Of a stretch of DNA of 64,000 nucleotides, positions 27,655 to 37,681 are shown in pieces. The notes beneath the pieces are model-generated. The model was given only the letters and a program-made list of their open reading frames with translations, was not told where the DNA came from and searched no databases. The stretch spans positions 3,309,501-3,373,500 of the forward strand of contig NZ_CP029562.1 in assembly GCF_004136315.1 (NCBI RefSeq). Reading direction: 5' to 3'. The position numbers and the translations under genes were made by a program. This DNA is from Mesorhizobium sp. Pch-S (GTDB taxonomy: Bacteria; Pseudomonadota; Alphaproteobacteria; Rhizobiales; Rhizobiaceae). Positions within the stretch are counted from its first letter, which is position 1, and every line of letters starts with the position of its first letter.

Positions 27655-30600
27655 ATGGGGATGACGCCGGGATCGCGGCGTGTGCTTGGGTGGGTAAAAT
27701 TGCATATTCGTTCTGACGGGATCACTTCCGGTTCTCGCGCCGTGAAGGCTTTTGAGCGTTTTCACGCATCGACAGAGGGCCAGCGAGAGGGGCCGTCCCG
27801 GCCTTCCGTGATGCGCGCCAGGAGGTTTGCAAACCGTGCATGGCGTGGAGGCTTGCTTGCCTGCACCGCGTTGTTCGGCGTGGTACTGGTCGCGACAGAC
27901 GCCCTCGCGCAATCCGCCGGTGGTCGCGGCGGCGATGGCAATCACGATAGCTATGGAGGCGCCGGCCAGACCTTCGGGGTTACGGGTGCGGCGGGCGGAG
28001 ACTCGATATATTACCGCGGTGGCGGCGGCGGCGGCGGTGCAGGCGCTGCAGGCGGCAAAGGTGGCTCCAACACAGGCAGCGGCGGCACGGCCGGCACCGA
28101 TGGCAATCCCGGCAGTCCGATCGGCGCAAACGGTGGCGACGGCGGCAGCGCCAACTACGGCGGCGGCGGTGGCGGCGGCGGTGGTGGAAACGGCATTCGG
28201 TTCTCCACGGCCGGCATGCAGATGATAATCAACGCGACCGGTGGCAACGGGGGTACCGGCGGCACGACCTTCTACAACAACGCCGGGGCCGGCGGCGGTG
28301 GCGGCTCGGGTGGTTACGGTGTTGGCGTGACCGGAGGCGCGCTGAACCTGAATGTGTTCGGCACGGTCAAGGGCGGTAATGGCGGCGCCGGCGGAACCGG
28401 TTACGGTGACAGAAACAGCGGCGGCTCCAGTGGCAGCGGTGGCGATGGCGGCGGCGGCGTCTATGTCGGATCGGCCGGATCGACGCTCAACCTGGCAGCC
28501 GGATCGATCATCGGCGGCGATGGCGGCGCGGGCGGCATTGGCGGTCGCGGCAATGGCGCTTCCGGGCGCGGTGGCAACGGCATCGATTTCAGCGGCGTCG
28601 GCAACAATATGGTGTCCACGCTGGCGGGCACCGCGATCCGCGGTGGCAACGGCGGTCCGGGCGCCGACGGCGGTGTCGGTATCGTCGGCAATGGCATTAC
28701 GATCATCAACGAAGGTACGATCGCCGGTGGCTATTCGAACCTTGGCGCACCGGGCGCAGTCCAGGCCGCCGCAATAGCCTTCACCGGTGGCACCAACAGC
28801 CTGAGGCTTGGCAATACCGGGACCATCGACGGCGCCATCAGCGTGACGGGTACGCTTTCCATTGATCCCGGTACAACGGCTGCCGGCAGTGTGACGCTCA
28901 ACAACATCATTCGTGGCACCGGCGGTCTCATCAAGGCAGGTGAGGGCAGGCTGGTGCTGACGGGTGCGAACATCTACACCGGCCAAACAACCCTGGCGGC
29001 TGGAAGCCTCAATGTCGGAAGCGCCGGCGCGCTTGGCACATCCGGCGCACTCAGTTTTGCGGGCGGGACGCTGCAATACAGCGCCGCCAATCAGACCGAC
29101 TATTCGAGCCGGTTCTCGACTGCCGCCGGCCAACAATACAGCGTGGACACCAACGGCCAGGACATCACCTGGGCGGCGGATCTGGCATCGTCGGGCGGTC
29201 GTCTTGCCAAGTCGGGCACTGGCACGCTGACGCTGACCGGCGCTGCCGGCTATACCGGCGACACCGTCGTGGCGGGCGGCACCCTGCGGTTCGGCGATGG
29301 CGCGGGTGGCAGCACCGCCCTGGGCGGTTCCGTCATGGTTGCCAGCGGTGCCACTGTTTCTTTCGAAACGCCCGGCAGCTCCGACATCGGCGGGCGCGTA
29401 GAGCTTGGCGACACGGCTGCTATGTCGATACGGGCCGGAGCCGGCCAGCCACTGCTGAAGACTGCAGGCCTCAGGATCGGGGCGGACGTGAATTTCAATC
29501 TCAGTGGTGTCGGCGATCCGAACCGTGCCAGCCAGATCCTGATCGACAGCAGCTCGGTCATTCAGGGCGACTTCGCCACGATCAGCGTTGGCGGTTTCAG
29601 TGGCATGGTCGACTATCTGACTGTGAACACGCGAAAGTCCGCCGATGGAAAACAGTATCTGGCCAGCTACGATCTGAGCTGGACCGCCAACAACAACCTG
29701 GCTCACGGCACTTTCACCCTGGCCGACGCTGCGAACAGTTTCACCGTTGGGGCTGATCTCGCTGACCGGGCGGCAAATCCTGTCACGGGCTGGGATGGGA
29801 AAGCGCTGACCAAGACAGGCGCTGGCACACTGATCCTGGCGGGCGACAATACCTATAGTGGCGGTACGACGATTGCCGCCGGCACGTTGCAGATTGGTGA
29901 GGGCGGCAGCAAAGGCTCGATCGCCGGAGACATCGTCAACGAAGGCACCCTTGCCTTTTATCGCTCCGGCACGCTGGCAATGAACGGGGCCATTTCAGGC
30001 GGCGGCAGGCTCAGGCAGCAGGGTGCGGGAACGGTGGTGCTGTCCGGCATCAACAGTTATCGCGGCGGCACCGTCATGGACGCAGGCACGCTTTCGGTTT
30101 CGGCCGATGCCAATCTGGGCGATCTGTCGGGTGGTCTTGCTTTCCACGGCGGCACGTTGAACACCACCAGCAGTTTCGACACTGGTCGCGCTGTAACACT
30201 CGGTTCGAGCGGTCGCTTCGATGTTGCCGCAAACACCTTGCTCGGCCTGTCGGGCGCGGTGTCGGGCAGCGGTGATCTGATCAAGGCCGGCGCAGGCACA
30301 CTGAAGCTCAGCAATGGTGGCAATGTCTACGGCAACACGTTTGTCGAAGCAGGCTCGCTGACAGGTAACGCCTCAACAATCTCCGGGCGGATCGGCAATG
30401 CTGCAACGATGGTGTTCGACCAGGTTTCGGACGGGATCTTTGCCGGCGATATCGGCGCGCTCAACGGCAACCGAGGCATCATGATCAAGCGGGGTGCTGG
30501 CGAGCTGATGCTGACGGGCACGTCCGCCCTGGATTGGTCCGTCGAAAAGGGAAAGCTGTCGACCACAGCAAGTCGCTTCGGTGGCAATGTCATGATCGGC

Positions 30601-32094
30601 GCCGGTGCTGGTGTCATCTTCGACGAACAGGTTGACGCCCTCTATTCGGGAGCGATTTCTGGTGCCGGCAACCTCACCAAGACCGGATCTGGTACGTTGA
30701 AGCTTGCCGGTGACAGCTCCGGTTTCGTCGGGTCGACATCGATTGCCAAAGGCATCCTGTCGGTGGACGGTTCGCTCGGTGGTTCGATCCGTGTGATGCC
30801 TGGAGCCCGCCTGCAAGGCAAAGGCACCATAAGTGAGCTCACCGTTGCGGCTGGCAGCACCATCGCACCGGGCAATTCGATCGGCACGCTCAATGTGGCC
30901 GGCGATGTCTCCCTGGCCGCGGGGGCCATTTATGAAGTGGAAGTCGCAGGCAATGGCACGAGCGATCGCATTGCCGCCAAGGGCAAGGCGACGGTCGACG
31001 GCGCCAAGGTGGCCGTAACGGCACTGGATGCCGCGACAAGCTATCAAGACGGCCAGAATTACACGATCCTGACGGCAGACGGAGGCGTCGCGGGTGCTTT
31101 CGATCCAGCCGTGCTTTCGCGTTCGGCATTTCTGGATGCGACGCTTGTTCAGGGAAAGAACACGGTCGATCTGAAGATCGCCGTCAAGGGCGCCAAACCA
31201 ACAGGACCGGTGTTCGAGAAGGCGGCCAATACTTTCAACCGTCAACAGACCGCAGGTGCGCTCGACAGGCTTCAGCAGAGTGGCCAGTCGCTTGCACTTT
31301 ACAACAAACTGCTGCCGCTCTCGACGGAGGAAGCGCGGTTGGCCTTCGATGGCCTGTCGGGCGAGGTCAATGCTTCGATGGTGACTGGCCTTATCGAGGA
31401 CAGCCGCTTCACGCGCGAAGCCATCAACGATCGCCTGCGTTCGGCTTTCGAGACGGTCGGCGCCATGCCGCTGACGGGTTATGGTGACGACGCCAAGGAG
31501 ATCGCCACGGCTTCGGTTGCGTCCGAACGCGGCGGCGCCTGGGGCTCGGTGTTCGGCTCGTGGGGCCATTTCGGCGGCGACGGCAATGCGGCCACGCTGT
31601 CGCGCAGCATCGGCGGCTTCGTCACCGGCGTCGATGGCCTGATCACCGATGAGGTCCGGCTTGGTTTCCTCGCCGGCTACAGCCATTCGTCGCTGAAGAT
31701 CGACGATCGCAGGTCTTCGGCTTCGATAGGCAACTACCATCTTGGTCTCTACGGCGGCACACAACTCGGTGCACTCTCTTTCCGTTCCGGCCTTGCCTAT
31801 ACTTGGAGTGAGATCGATAGCAGCCGGCAGGTGTCGTTCCCCGGCTTCACAGACAGCCTCACCGGCGACTATCGCGCCGGCACCACCCAGGTCTTCGGAG
31901 AACTCGGCTACAGCATGAGGCTGGCCGCATCGCCTTCGAGCCCTTCGCCAACCTGGCTTATGTCAATGTCCACACCAACAGCTTCACCGAAACGGGTGGG
32001 GCATCGGCACTCACCGTGCGGAGCGGCTCCAGCGACAACACCTTCACAACGCTCGGGCTTCGTGCCTCGACCGACTTCGATCTCGGCTCGGTGA
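27655..32094 (+). CDS. Large Gly-rich autotransporter, frameshifted in the barrel
   Basis: A 1479-codon frame encoding a signal region (hydrophobic LLACTALFGVVLVATDALAQ, about residues 67-86), a very Gly-rich stretch (about 90-350), then passenger-associated transport repeats such as LVLTGANIYTGQTTLAAGSL and LILAGDNTYSGGTTIAAGTL. A linker (about 1060-1200) and an autotransporter barrel (from about 1275) follow. Around 31918-31922 one base is missing relative to the paralogue at 56253, so the last 58 residues of this frame are nonsense and the true barrel end continues in another frame to 32348. The start is uncertain: 27655, or the ATG at 27811 closer to the signal peptide. AraC regulator is divergent. 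Confidence 0.85.
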   Translation: MGMTPGSRRVLGWVKLHIRSDGITSGSRAVKAFERFHASTEGQREGPSRPSVMRARRFANRAWRGGLLACTALFGVVLVATDALAQSAGGRGGDGNHDSYGGAGQTFGVTGAAGGDSIYYRGGGGGGGAGAAGGKGGSNTGSGGTAGTDGNPGSPIGANGGDGGSANYGGGGGGGGGGNGIRFSTAGMQMIINATGGNGGTGGTTFYNNAGAGGGGGSGGYGVGVTGGALNLNVFGTVKGGNGGAGGTGYGDRNSGGSSGSGGDGGGGVYVGSAGSTLNLAAGSIIGGDGGAGGIGGRGNGASGRGGNGIDFSGVGNNMVSTLAGTAIRGGNGGPGADGGVGIVGNGITIINEGTIAGGYSNLGAPGAVQAAAIAFTGGTNSLRLGNTGTIDGAISVTGTLSIDPGTTAAGSVTLNNIIRGTGGLIKAGEGRLVLTGANIYTGQTTLAAGSLNVGSAGALGTSGALSFAGGTLQYSAANQTDYSSRFSTAAGQQYSVDTNGQDITWAADLASSGGRLAKSGTGTLTLTGAAGYTGDTVVAGGTLRFGDGAGGSTALGGSVMVASGATVSFETPGSSDIGGRVELGDTAAMSIRAGAGQPLLKTAGLRIGADVNFNLSGVGDPNRASQILIDSSSVIQGDFATISVGGFSGMVDYLTVNTRKSADGKQYLASYDLSWTANNNLAHGTFTLADAANSFTVGADLADRAANPVTGWDGKALTKTGAGTLILAGDNTYSGGTTIAAGTLQIGEGGSKGSIAGDIVNEGTLAFYRSGTLAMNGAISGGGRLRQQGAGTVVLSGINSYRGGTVMDAGTLSVSADANLGDLSGGLAFHGGTLNTTSSFDTGRAVTLGSSGRFDVAANTLLGLSGAVSGSGDLIKAGAGTLKLSNGGNVYGNTFVEAGSLTGNASTISGRIGNAATMVFDQVSDGIFAGDIGALNGNRGIMIKRGAGELMLTGTSALDWSVEKGKLSTTASRFGGNVMIGAGAGVIFDEQVDALYSGAISGAGNLTKTGSGTLKLAGDSSGFVGSTSIAKGILSVDGSLGGSIRVMPGARLQGKGTISELTVAAGSTIAPGNSIGTLNVAGDVSLAAGAIYEVEVAGNGTSDRIAAKGKATVDGAKVAVTALDAATSYQDGQNYTILTADGGVAGAFDPAVLSRSAFLDATLVQGKNTVDLKIAVKGAKPTGPVFEKAANTFNRQQTAGALDRLQQSGQSLALYNKLLPLSTEEARLAFDGLSGEVNASMVTGLIEDSRFTREAINDRLRSAFETVGAMPLTGYGDDAKEIATASVASERGGAWGSVFGSWGHFGGDGNAATLSRSIGGFVTGVDGLITDEVRLGFLAGYSHSSLKIDDRRSSASIGNYHLGLYGGTQLGALSFRSGLAYTWSEIDSSRQVSFPGFTDSLTGDYRAGTTQVFGELGYSMRLAASPSSPSPTWLMSMSTPTASPKRVGHRHSPCGAAPATTPSQRSGFVPRPTSISAR

Positions 32095-32348
32095 AGGCGA
32101 CTGTGCATGGCACGATCGGCTGGCGCCACGCCTATGGCGATATCACGCCAACGGTCAGCCAGGCCTTCACCGGCTCCAATGCGTTCCAGATCGTCGGTGC
32201 ACCGATCGCCAAGGACGCAGCCGTCATCGAAGCGGGGCTCGACTTCACCGTCGCGCCACGCGCAACGCTAGGGATTACCTATCACGGCGAACTCGGCTCC
32301 AAGGTCAGCGACCACGGCGTGCGTGCGGATTTGAGTGTGAAGTTCTAA
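31916..32348 (+). pseudogene. Detached barrel C-terminus of the frameshifted autotransporter
   Basis: In the frame of 31923-32348 the sequence continues GRIAFEPFANLAYVNVHTNS and runs to GVRADLSVKF at a natural stop. It is closely matched by the last 140 residues of the autotransporter at 56253-60566. One lost G in a short G run (the genome reads ATGAGGCTGG where the paralogue aligns with one more base) would explain the shift. Either a real inactivating mutation or a sequencing/assembly error. Confidence 0.85.
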
Positions 32349-32861
32349 GGGCAGGGCACCCGACTTGCTTGCGGTTGCGCACGCGCGGGCGCGCGCACCG
32401 GGTACGGGTTAACAAGGTGATCCCAAGTGTAATTGATAGGCCTATTCGACGCTCTCACTGAGAGGTGGCCTATCTCCTTCGTGGAGGCGGCGGTCAAATT
32501 GGGTTTCGGCGCCTAGTCGAAATCAAATGCGTGAAGGCATGATGTGGAGAGAAGCTTGCCGCGGTGAAGCGACCGGCAGCTTTGCGTCCGCATTTCGGTC
32601 GTTCGGAAACTGGGAATTTTCCACCGAAAGCGGACATGTCCGCTGGATACTCAAGAATAAGGGTATTTTGGAGAGCGTCTGGTACGCCGCGCCCGTTGAA
32701 GACGGGCAATATTCTGGCTCTCTGGCATCGCACTCCACCCGGCTGGCTTATGTGTTTAGCTTACAGAGCTTCCGAAAGCTCCCCTAGCAACTATGCTTGC
32801 TGCATATTCCCGATTCGGCCCCACGAACCTAGGCTGTCCCCCATGTAGAAGGACTTGGCGC
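32349..32861. other. Intergenic region with hairpin, before the NACHT gene
   Basis: 513 bases. It includes the inverted repeats at 32435-32474. Frames at 32527-32787 (+) and 32494-32733 (-) are open but have no family likeness. A stretch with GAAAGCGGACATGTCCGC-type composition near 32620 recalls dispersed rhizobial intergenic sequence. Confidence 0.45.
32435..32474 (+). repeat. Nested inverted repeats
   Basis: GATAGGCC at 32435-32442 pairs with GGCCTATC at 32467-32474; inside, CTCTCA-C-TGAGAG at 32452-32464 is a perfect dyad. No T-run follows directly. It could be a terminator remnant, a binding site or a junction. Confidence 0.6.
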
Positions 32862-35800
32862 GTGTATATTCCCAGAACACTTATTGCTGCTAAGGGAAGC
32901 AAAGACGAGCGTCGCGTCTCAGAGCCTGACATCGCCGGACTCGGGCGCGTTGTAGTCCTGTTGGGGGAGCCCGGAATCGGAAAGTCGGAGCTGACGACGC
33001 AGTTGGGCGATTCATTAGGTGCAATCCGCGTGGCGGCAGGCACTTTCAATAGAACCGCAGACCTTTCGATCTACAACGATTTGGCGCATCGCCCGATAAT
33101 CATCGATGGACTGGACGAGATACCGGCCTCAGCTACCGAACCTGCGATTGACAGGGTACTGGGTAGGCTTAGCCAGTTGCGCAACCCGAATGTCATAATT
33201 TCTTGCCGAGCCGCAGATTGGACCGGCGCGTCCAATCGGGCAAGGTTTCAGAGTGATTATGGGGTGTTGCCCGTCGCGGTGCACATCATGCCATTTAACG
33301 ATGAACAAGCGAGAGCATTTCTTGTAGGGTACGACACTCGCATCGATACGGATAAGTTGCTGTCAGCGATTGACCGCCAAGGGCTTAACGATCTCGTTGG
33401 CAACCCGTTGACGCTCAAACTGTTGGCCGAGGTGTGGCTTCAGGATGAGGGTCTGCCGGCAACCAAGACCGAACTGTTGGAACGGGCAACCTCGCTGCTA
33501 ATCAGGGAGGAGAATGACGCTCACGACCAATCGCGGCAGGCGCAGACCTCGTCGGAAGCACTCTTGGCGGCGGCTGGAGCCATGTTTGCACATTTGCTCT
33601 TGAGTGGAGCCGTTGGCGTAATCACGAACAATCGAAGAAAGGCTGCAGAAGGTTTCATACCTCTAGCTGAGTTGGACAACATTTGCACAACGGCGGATGC
33701 CTCCACTGTTACCAAGACACGGCTTTTCAAAGCCGAGGTCGAAGATCAGTTGGTTCCTGTCCACCGTGTCATTGCTGAATATCTGGCTGGGCGATGGTTG
33801 AGCCAGAAACTTGAAGACAAATTGTCGGAACGCCGTCTTTTGGCGTTGTTGCAATTCAAAGGAGGAGTGCCATCGGCGCTGAGAGGACTTCATGCCTGGC
33901 TCGGCTATTTCTCGCCTAGGGTTCGAGAGCGATGCATTGACACCGATCCGTATGGTTTCCTGCGGTACGGCGAAACAAGCAGCCTAAGTGCCCAAAGTGC
34001 GCGTCATCTATTGAAGGCGCTCGCGAAATTGGCTGAGGATGATCCATATTTTCGTAGTGAAGACTGGAGTGTTCGGTCTGTTCGCGGTTTGGCACAGCCC
34101 GAGCTAAAATCGGAAATTGTAGCTCTGATTACCAGTCCAAACCGGCATGTGCAGCTTTCTGCGCTGGTTCTAGAATCGCTGGCGGGGTCGCCTCTGACCG
34201 CCGAAATCCTACCGGAACTAGACGGGCTAATGAAAGATGCACAGGCTCCGTTTGTGGAGAGGAGCCGGGCATCAGAAGCACTCGCGAAATCGGGTCTGAA
34301 TATTGACTGGCAGGAGTTGGTTCGCGCGCTGTTGGCGCAGAAAAAGCACGATAGCTGGCGACTTGCTGCTGAAACTATCGGCGATGTTGGTCCGGCGGAA
34401 TTTCCCGCAGAAATGATCGCAGACGTGCTTGTCGCGCTTAACGGGATCAACGGCTCGGAAAGACGTGAGGCTCGTGTTGTCGGTGCAGACTATGCGTTGA
34501 TCCGGCGCATCTCTGCCGAACCCGCACAATCCGTTCTGGATTGCATCGCCGTGGCAATTGAAGCCAAACGACACCCGCGCCATTGGCAACTAGGGCGAGG
34601 CCTCGCTTCCGCGATTGAGCGTCTACTAGAAATCGCAATCGCCGGACCTCCAATCGAATCAAGACGATTCTGGTCGTGGGTTCGGCATCTTGGAAACAGA
34701 TTCACCCATCAAGAACAGGCCGACAGAATTAGGAACTACCTGTTAGCGAACCCGGAGTTTCGCAGACAAGTCCAACGGCTGGTGCTTTACGACGAAACCA
34801 TTGACGGAGGCCCCTGGATGGCCATCGTCCACGAATTGCCGAACTCTCTTGTAGGTTTGAGCCTATCAATCGAAGACACGATCTACTTCTTGCGGGAGAT
34901 CGCCGACACCAAGGAGTTAACTACCTATCAGTCGACAGTCTGGAATGACTTGGTTCAAGCTACCTGGCGTCGAAATCAGGGTCAGGAGAATCTACAACTC
35001 GTTATCGACCAAGGGATTCGACAACACGAGCAGCTAGGCCCGGCATTCGAAGCAATAAAACGGCCTCCAGAGCGTGACTATGAGGCAGAACACAGAAAAC
35101 GTCAGCAGCAGTACGAATCAAGGCGGCAGGCGAAGTACCGGCAGCATCGTGCTGGATTCGAGAAAGAACTGCCCCAGATCGCCAGTGGCCAGCAGATCGG
35201 GGCATTAATATCGCTTGCACAGGGCTATCTCGGGCGCTTTTCGGACCTTCGCGACCACAGCAACCCTCGTGACAGGCTTGTAGAGTGGGTCGGGGAAGAG
35301 GTTGCCGAGGCGGCGTGCCGGGGCTTTGTTGCCACACTCATGCGTGATGATCTGCCCGACTTGGAGAAAGTTTGCTCAATCCGAATTGAAGGCAAACACT
35401 GGACCATTGAGCCAATAATGCTCGCGGGTATCGCTGAACTGGTTAGAGCAGATCGTTCGCTTGCCGAGATTCCATCAGGTGTGGTTCGGGCCGTGCTCGG
35501 TATCTGGTGGGACATGCCAGAATTCAATTCGACGAAACTAGGCGATGACATCGAGGCGGCCTTGGAGCAGGCCGTCTTTGTTGATGGGCAAGGCATGGAA
35601 ACATTCGTCACAACCGTTATCGAGCCTCAGATATCGAAAGAGCACGTCACCGGCTTGTATCGATTTGCCCGTGAGCCGAGGTTCCTGTCATTCTCACCAA
35701 GACTGGCGCTGAGATGGCTCCGAAATTTCCCAAATGCTGTATTCAATAGCCAGCTTGAGTTGATCCAATTGTTGATATGGCATGGAGACAGGACCGAACT

Positions 35801-36902
35801 TATCAAACTGATAGAGGATCGGGTTGGCGACTTGGATTCTCTCGATGAACAGTCCAAACGGTTGTGGGTCGCAGCCGCCTTTTGCTTTGTTCCATCGGCC
35901 TTGCCGCTCTCCGTTTCAAGGGAGATTATTTGGCCGATCAAATCGATCATTCTACCTGATCGGACAGAGCGTGCCGGGTTGAACCTCCCCGTCGACCGCT
36001 ATGCCGCGATTGTTAGCACTTTTGCACCTGAATGGCCTTTGGTGGGCCATCCCGCTGGCGGTTGGAGTGGCGACCAGAACCCTTGGGACGCCAGCGAGTT
36101 CATATCCTACTGCATCAGCGCAATTGGCGCTAACCGGACGGCCGAGGGCACAGAAGCGATTGACCATCTGTCCTCAAGCCTTCAAGGGACGGGTTATTCT
36201 GACCTCTTGAAGCATGTCTGTCAGGAGCAAAGGCGTAATCGCCGCGATGCGGAATATTCGATACAGACATTCGATTCCGTTAGGAAGGTTCTCGAGAATC
36301 TGGCCCCGGCGACCGTGACCGATCTGAAAATGGTCATGCTTGATCATCTAGCAGACGTTCAGAAGTACATCCGAGATGCCGATACTAGCGGCTGGGAAAC
36401 TTTTTGGAGCGGCAATCGCCCGAAAGACGAGAACGTTTGCCGGGACCGATTGCTTGACCTAATTCGTCCGCGCCTTGGCGGCGGGATCGAGCTGTTTCCG
36501 GAACTTCCCATGCCCGACCGAAATCGGGTCGATATCTATGCAACGATTTTGGGTCAGGGATTGCCGATTGAGATTAAAGGACAATGGCATCCAGAGGTTT
36601 GGAATGCGTCTAAAACGCAGCTAGATGACAAATACTGTCGGGACTGGCGAACGGGCGGATACGGCGTCTATTTGGTGCTTTGGTTTGGTGAAGGGACTGG
36701 CAGAGATTTGACCCTTGGGCCAAGCGGCTTCTCAGGATCGTTGACCCATCAAGACCTCGCGGAACAACTGTCCCACGGTTTGGCCGAAAGTGACCGGTCA
36801 CGAATCCAGATCGTAGTCCTTGATGCCTCAAGACCAACAACCAAGAAAGTGCCCCCGGTGACAAAGCGGGCGGCTCGCAAGAAGGGTCGGCCCGTCAGCT
36901 AG
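32862..36902 (+). CDS. NACHT/STAND NTPase with C-terminal PD-(D/E)XK-like nuclease
   Basis: A 1346-residue protein. Its N-terminal NTPase has Walker A GEPGIGKSEL (residues 35-44), a NACHT-type Walker B IIIDGLDEIP (79-88), sensor-like NVIISCRAADW (110-120), and NPLTLKLLAEVW of the helical/winged part. A long helical middle, perhaps HEAT-like (LVLESLAGSPLTAEILPELD and so on), spans about 400-1180. The C-terminus has RVDIYA (D1224), PIEIKGQW (E1237, K1239) and YGVYLVLWFG, the D...ExK core of a PD-(D/E)XK nuclease. It is cytoplasmic. STAND/NACHT proteins with nuclease effectors often defend against phage by sensing a viral protein. The GTG at 32862 has AGAAGGA 8 bases upstream; an in-frame ATG at 32793 is less likely. 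GC is visibly below the flanks, suggesting transfer. Confidence 0.85.
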   Translation: MYIPRTLIAAKGSKDERRVSEPDIAGLGRVVVLLGEPGIGKSELTTQLGDSLGAIRVAAGTFNRTADLSIYNDLAHRPIIIDGLDEIPASATEPAIDRVLGRLSQLRNPNVIISCRAADWTGASNRARFQSDYGVLPVAVHIMPFNDEQARAFLVGYDTRIDTDKLLSAIDRQGLNDLVGNPLTLKLLAEVWLQDEGLPATKTELLERATSLLIREENDAHDQSRQAQTSSEALLAAAGAMFAHLLLSGAVGVITNNRRKAAEGFIPLAELDNICTTADASTVTKTRLFKAEVEDQLVPVHRVIAEYLAGRWLSQKLEDKLSERRLLALLQFKGGVPSALRGLHAWLGYFSPRVRERCIDTDPYGFLRYGETSSLSAQSARHLLKALAKLAEDDPYFRSEDWSVRSVRGLAQPELKSEIVALITSPNRHVQLSALVLESLAGSPLTAEILPELDGLMKDAQAPFVERSRASEALAKSGLNIDWQELVRALLAQKKHDSWRLAAETIGDVGPAEFPAEMIADVLVALNGINGSERREARVVGADYALIRRISAEPAQSVLDCIAVAIEAKRHPRHWQLGRGLASAIERLLEIAIAGPPIESRRFWSWVRHLGNRFTHQEQADRIRNYLLANPEFRRQVQRLVLYDETIDGGPWMAIVHELPNSLVGLSLSIEDTIYFLREIADTKELTTYQSTVWNDLVQATWRRNQGQENLQLVIDQGIRQHEQLGPAFEAIKRPPERDYEAEHRKRQQQYESRRQAKYRQHRAGFEKELPQIASGQQIGALISLAQGYLGRFSDLRDHSNPRDRLVEWVGEEVAEAACRGFVATLMRDDLPDLEKVCSIRIEGKHWTIEPIMLAGIAELVRADRSLAEIPSGVVRAVLGIWWDMPEFNSTKLGDDIEAALEQAVFVDGQGMETFVTTVIEPQISKEHVTGLYRFAREPRFLSFSPRLALRWLRNFPNAVFNSQLELIQLLIWHGDRTELIKLIEDRVGDLDSLDEQSKRLWVAAAFCFVPSALPLSVSREIIWPIKSIILPDRTERAGLNLPVDRYAAIVSTFAPEWPLVGHPAGGWSGDQNPWDASEFISYCISAIGANRTAEGTEAIDHLSSSLQGTGYSDLLKHVCQEQRRNRRDAEYSIQTFDSVRKVLENLAPATVTDLKMVMLDHLADVQKYIRDADTSGWETFWSGNRPKDENVCRDRLLDLIRPRLGGGIELFPELPMPDRNRVDIYATILGQGLPIEIKGQWHPEVWNASKTQLDDKYCRDWRTGGYGVYLVLWFGEGTGRDLTLGPSGFSGSLTHQDLAEQLSHGLAESDRSRIQIVVLDASRPTTKKVPPVTKRAARKKGRPVS

Positions 36903-37112
36903 GCCCATACTTTTCTTTCCTGCTCCTACAGACGAGATTAGAATCTCCAAGCCCCGACAACGAGTCGGCTTTCTTGGCTTTGCTAAGGAAATGCGGAAAG
37001 TCCGCTTCCGGCCCAAAACGGAAATCGGAGTTATGCTCAGGAGACGACAATCGCGAGCGGAGGACGAAGGCGGACAAAATGGCGGATGTTTAGAGCCCTT
37101 CGAGCCCTGACA

Positions 37113-37343
37113 CTAGCTTTCCCGTGTTTTCAGAATCGACTCTGTAAAACCGCGCGCTCGCTGGATGAAATCGCGTTCCACATCAGAGGCCTGTTCAAGG
37201 CCGGAGAGATAATCTTCAAGTTTGCCTCGTACGCGATCCCGAACATCGGGTTCGGATACGCTTATCTGCTCGATGAGCGCTCGCAGCGTTGTCTCAATCG
37301 CGAGGAGCCGCGCGCCGAGCGCGACATTGTGAGGATCTGACAC
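37113..37343 (-). CDS. Small hypothetical helical protein
   Basis: A 76-residue acidic, helical protein (RLLAIETTLRALIEQIS, then RGKLEDYLSGLEQASDVERD). The GTG at 37343 has GGGAG six bases before it, a good site, which supports translation. No family recognised. It is convergent with the NACHT gene and need not belong to it. Confidence 0.65.
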   Translation of the reverse strand: MSDPHNVALGARLLAIETTLRALIEQISVSEPDVRDRVRGKLEDYLSGLEQASDVERDFIQRARGFTESILKTRES

Positions 37344-37681
37344 TGTGTTCTCCCGGTGCGGTGCGACCGCATTAGCTCGCGGTCTTTGATTCTATAAGAT
37401 GCTCGTCCTTCCCGGTTTTCAGGGGGTCGGCTTTCGGCCCGGTTCCAGACTTTAGCTGGGCCCGGCTAAATTGGCCGCTCGTCGGAGGCGGACAGTCCCG
37501 CGTCCCGGCTTCGCCGTCGCATACTGACGCTCCTTAGACCGCCTTGTTGAACCGATCTCGCGGACGCGAATTTGCTTCGAAGCCCTGCCAACTGACTCCC
37601 GGCTGCGGATGTCAGGGCTTCTACGCTTTATGCGCTGCACCTTTGTTTGCCGCCTGCCGGCGGAATTGTCCTACAACGGAA
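37344..37681. other. Intergenic region with dispersed repeat
   Basis: 338 bases with no supported gene. It holds one copy of a repeat also found at 48430 (see 37472-37526). Confidence 0.5.
37472..37526 (+). repeat. Dispersed intergenic repeat, copy 1
   Basis: About 55 bases beginning TGGCCGCTCGTC and ending TCGCATACTG, with GTCCCGGCTT in the middle. It matches 48430-48482 in the same orientation with few differences. Both copies lie outside genes. Confidence 0.75.

Noticed and set aside
30373..31764. A 463-codon minus-strand frame
   Set aside because: It is antisense to the second autotransporter, in the same way.
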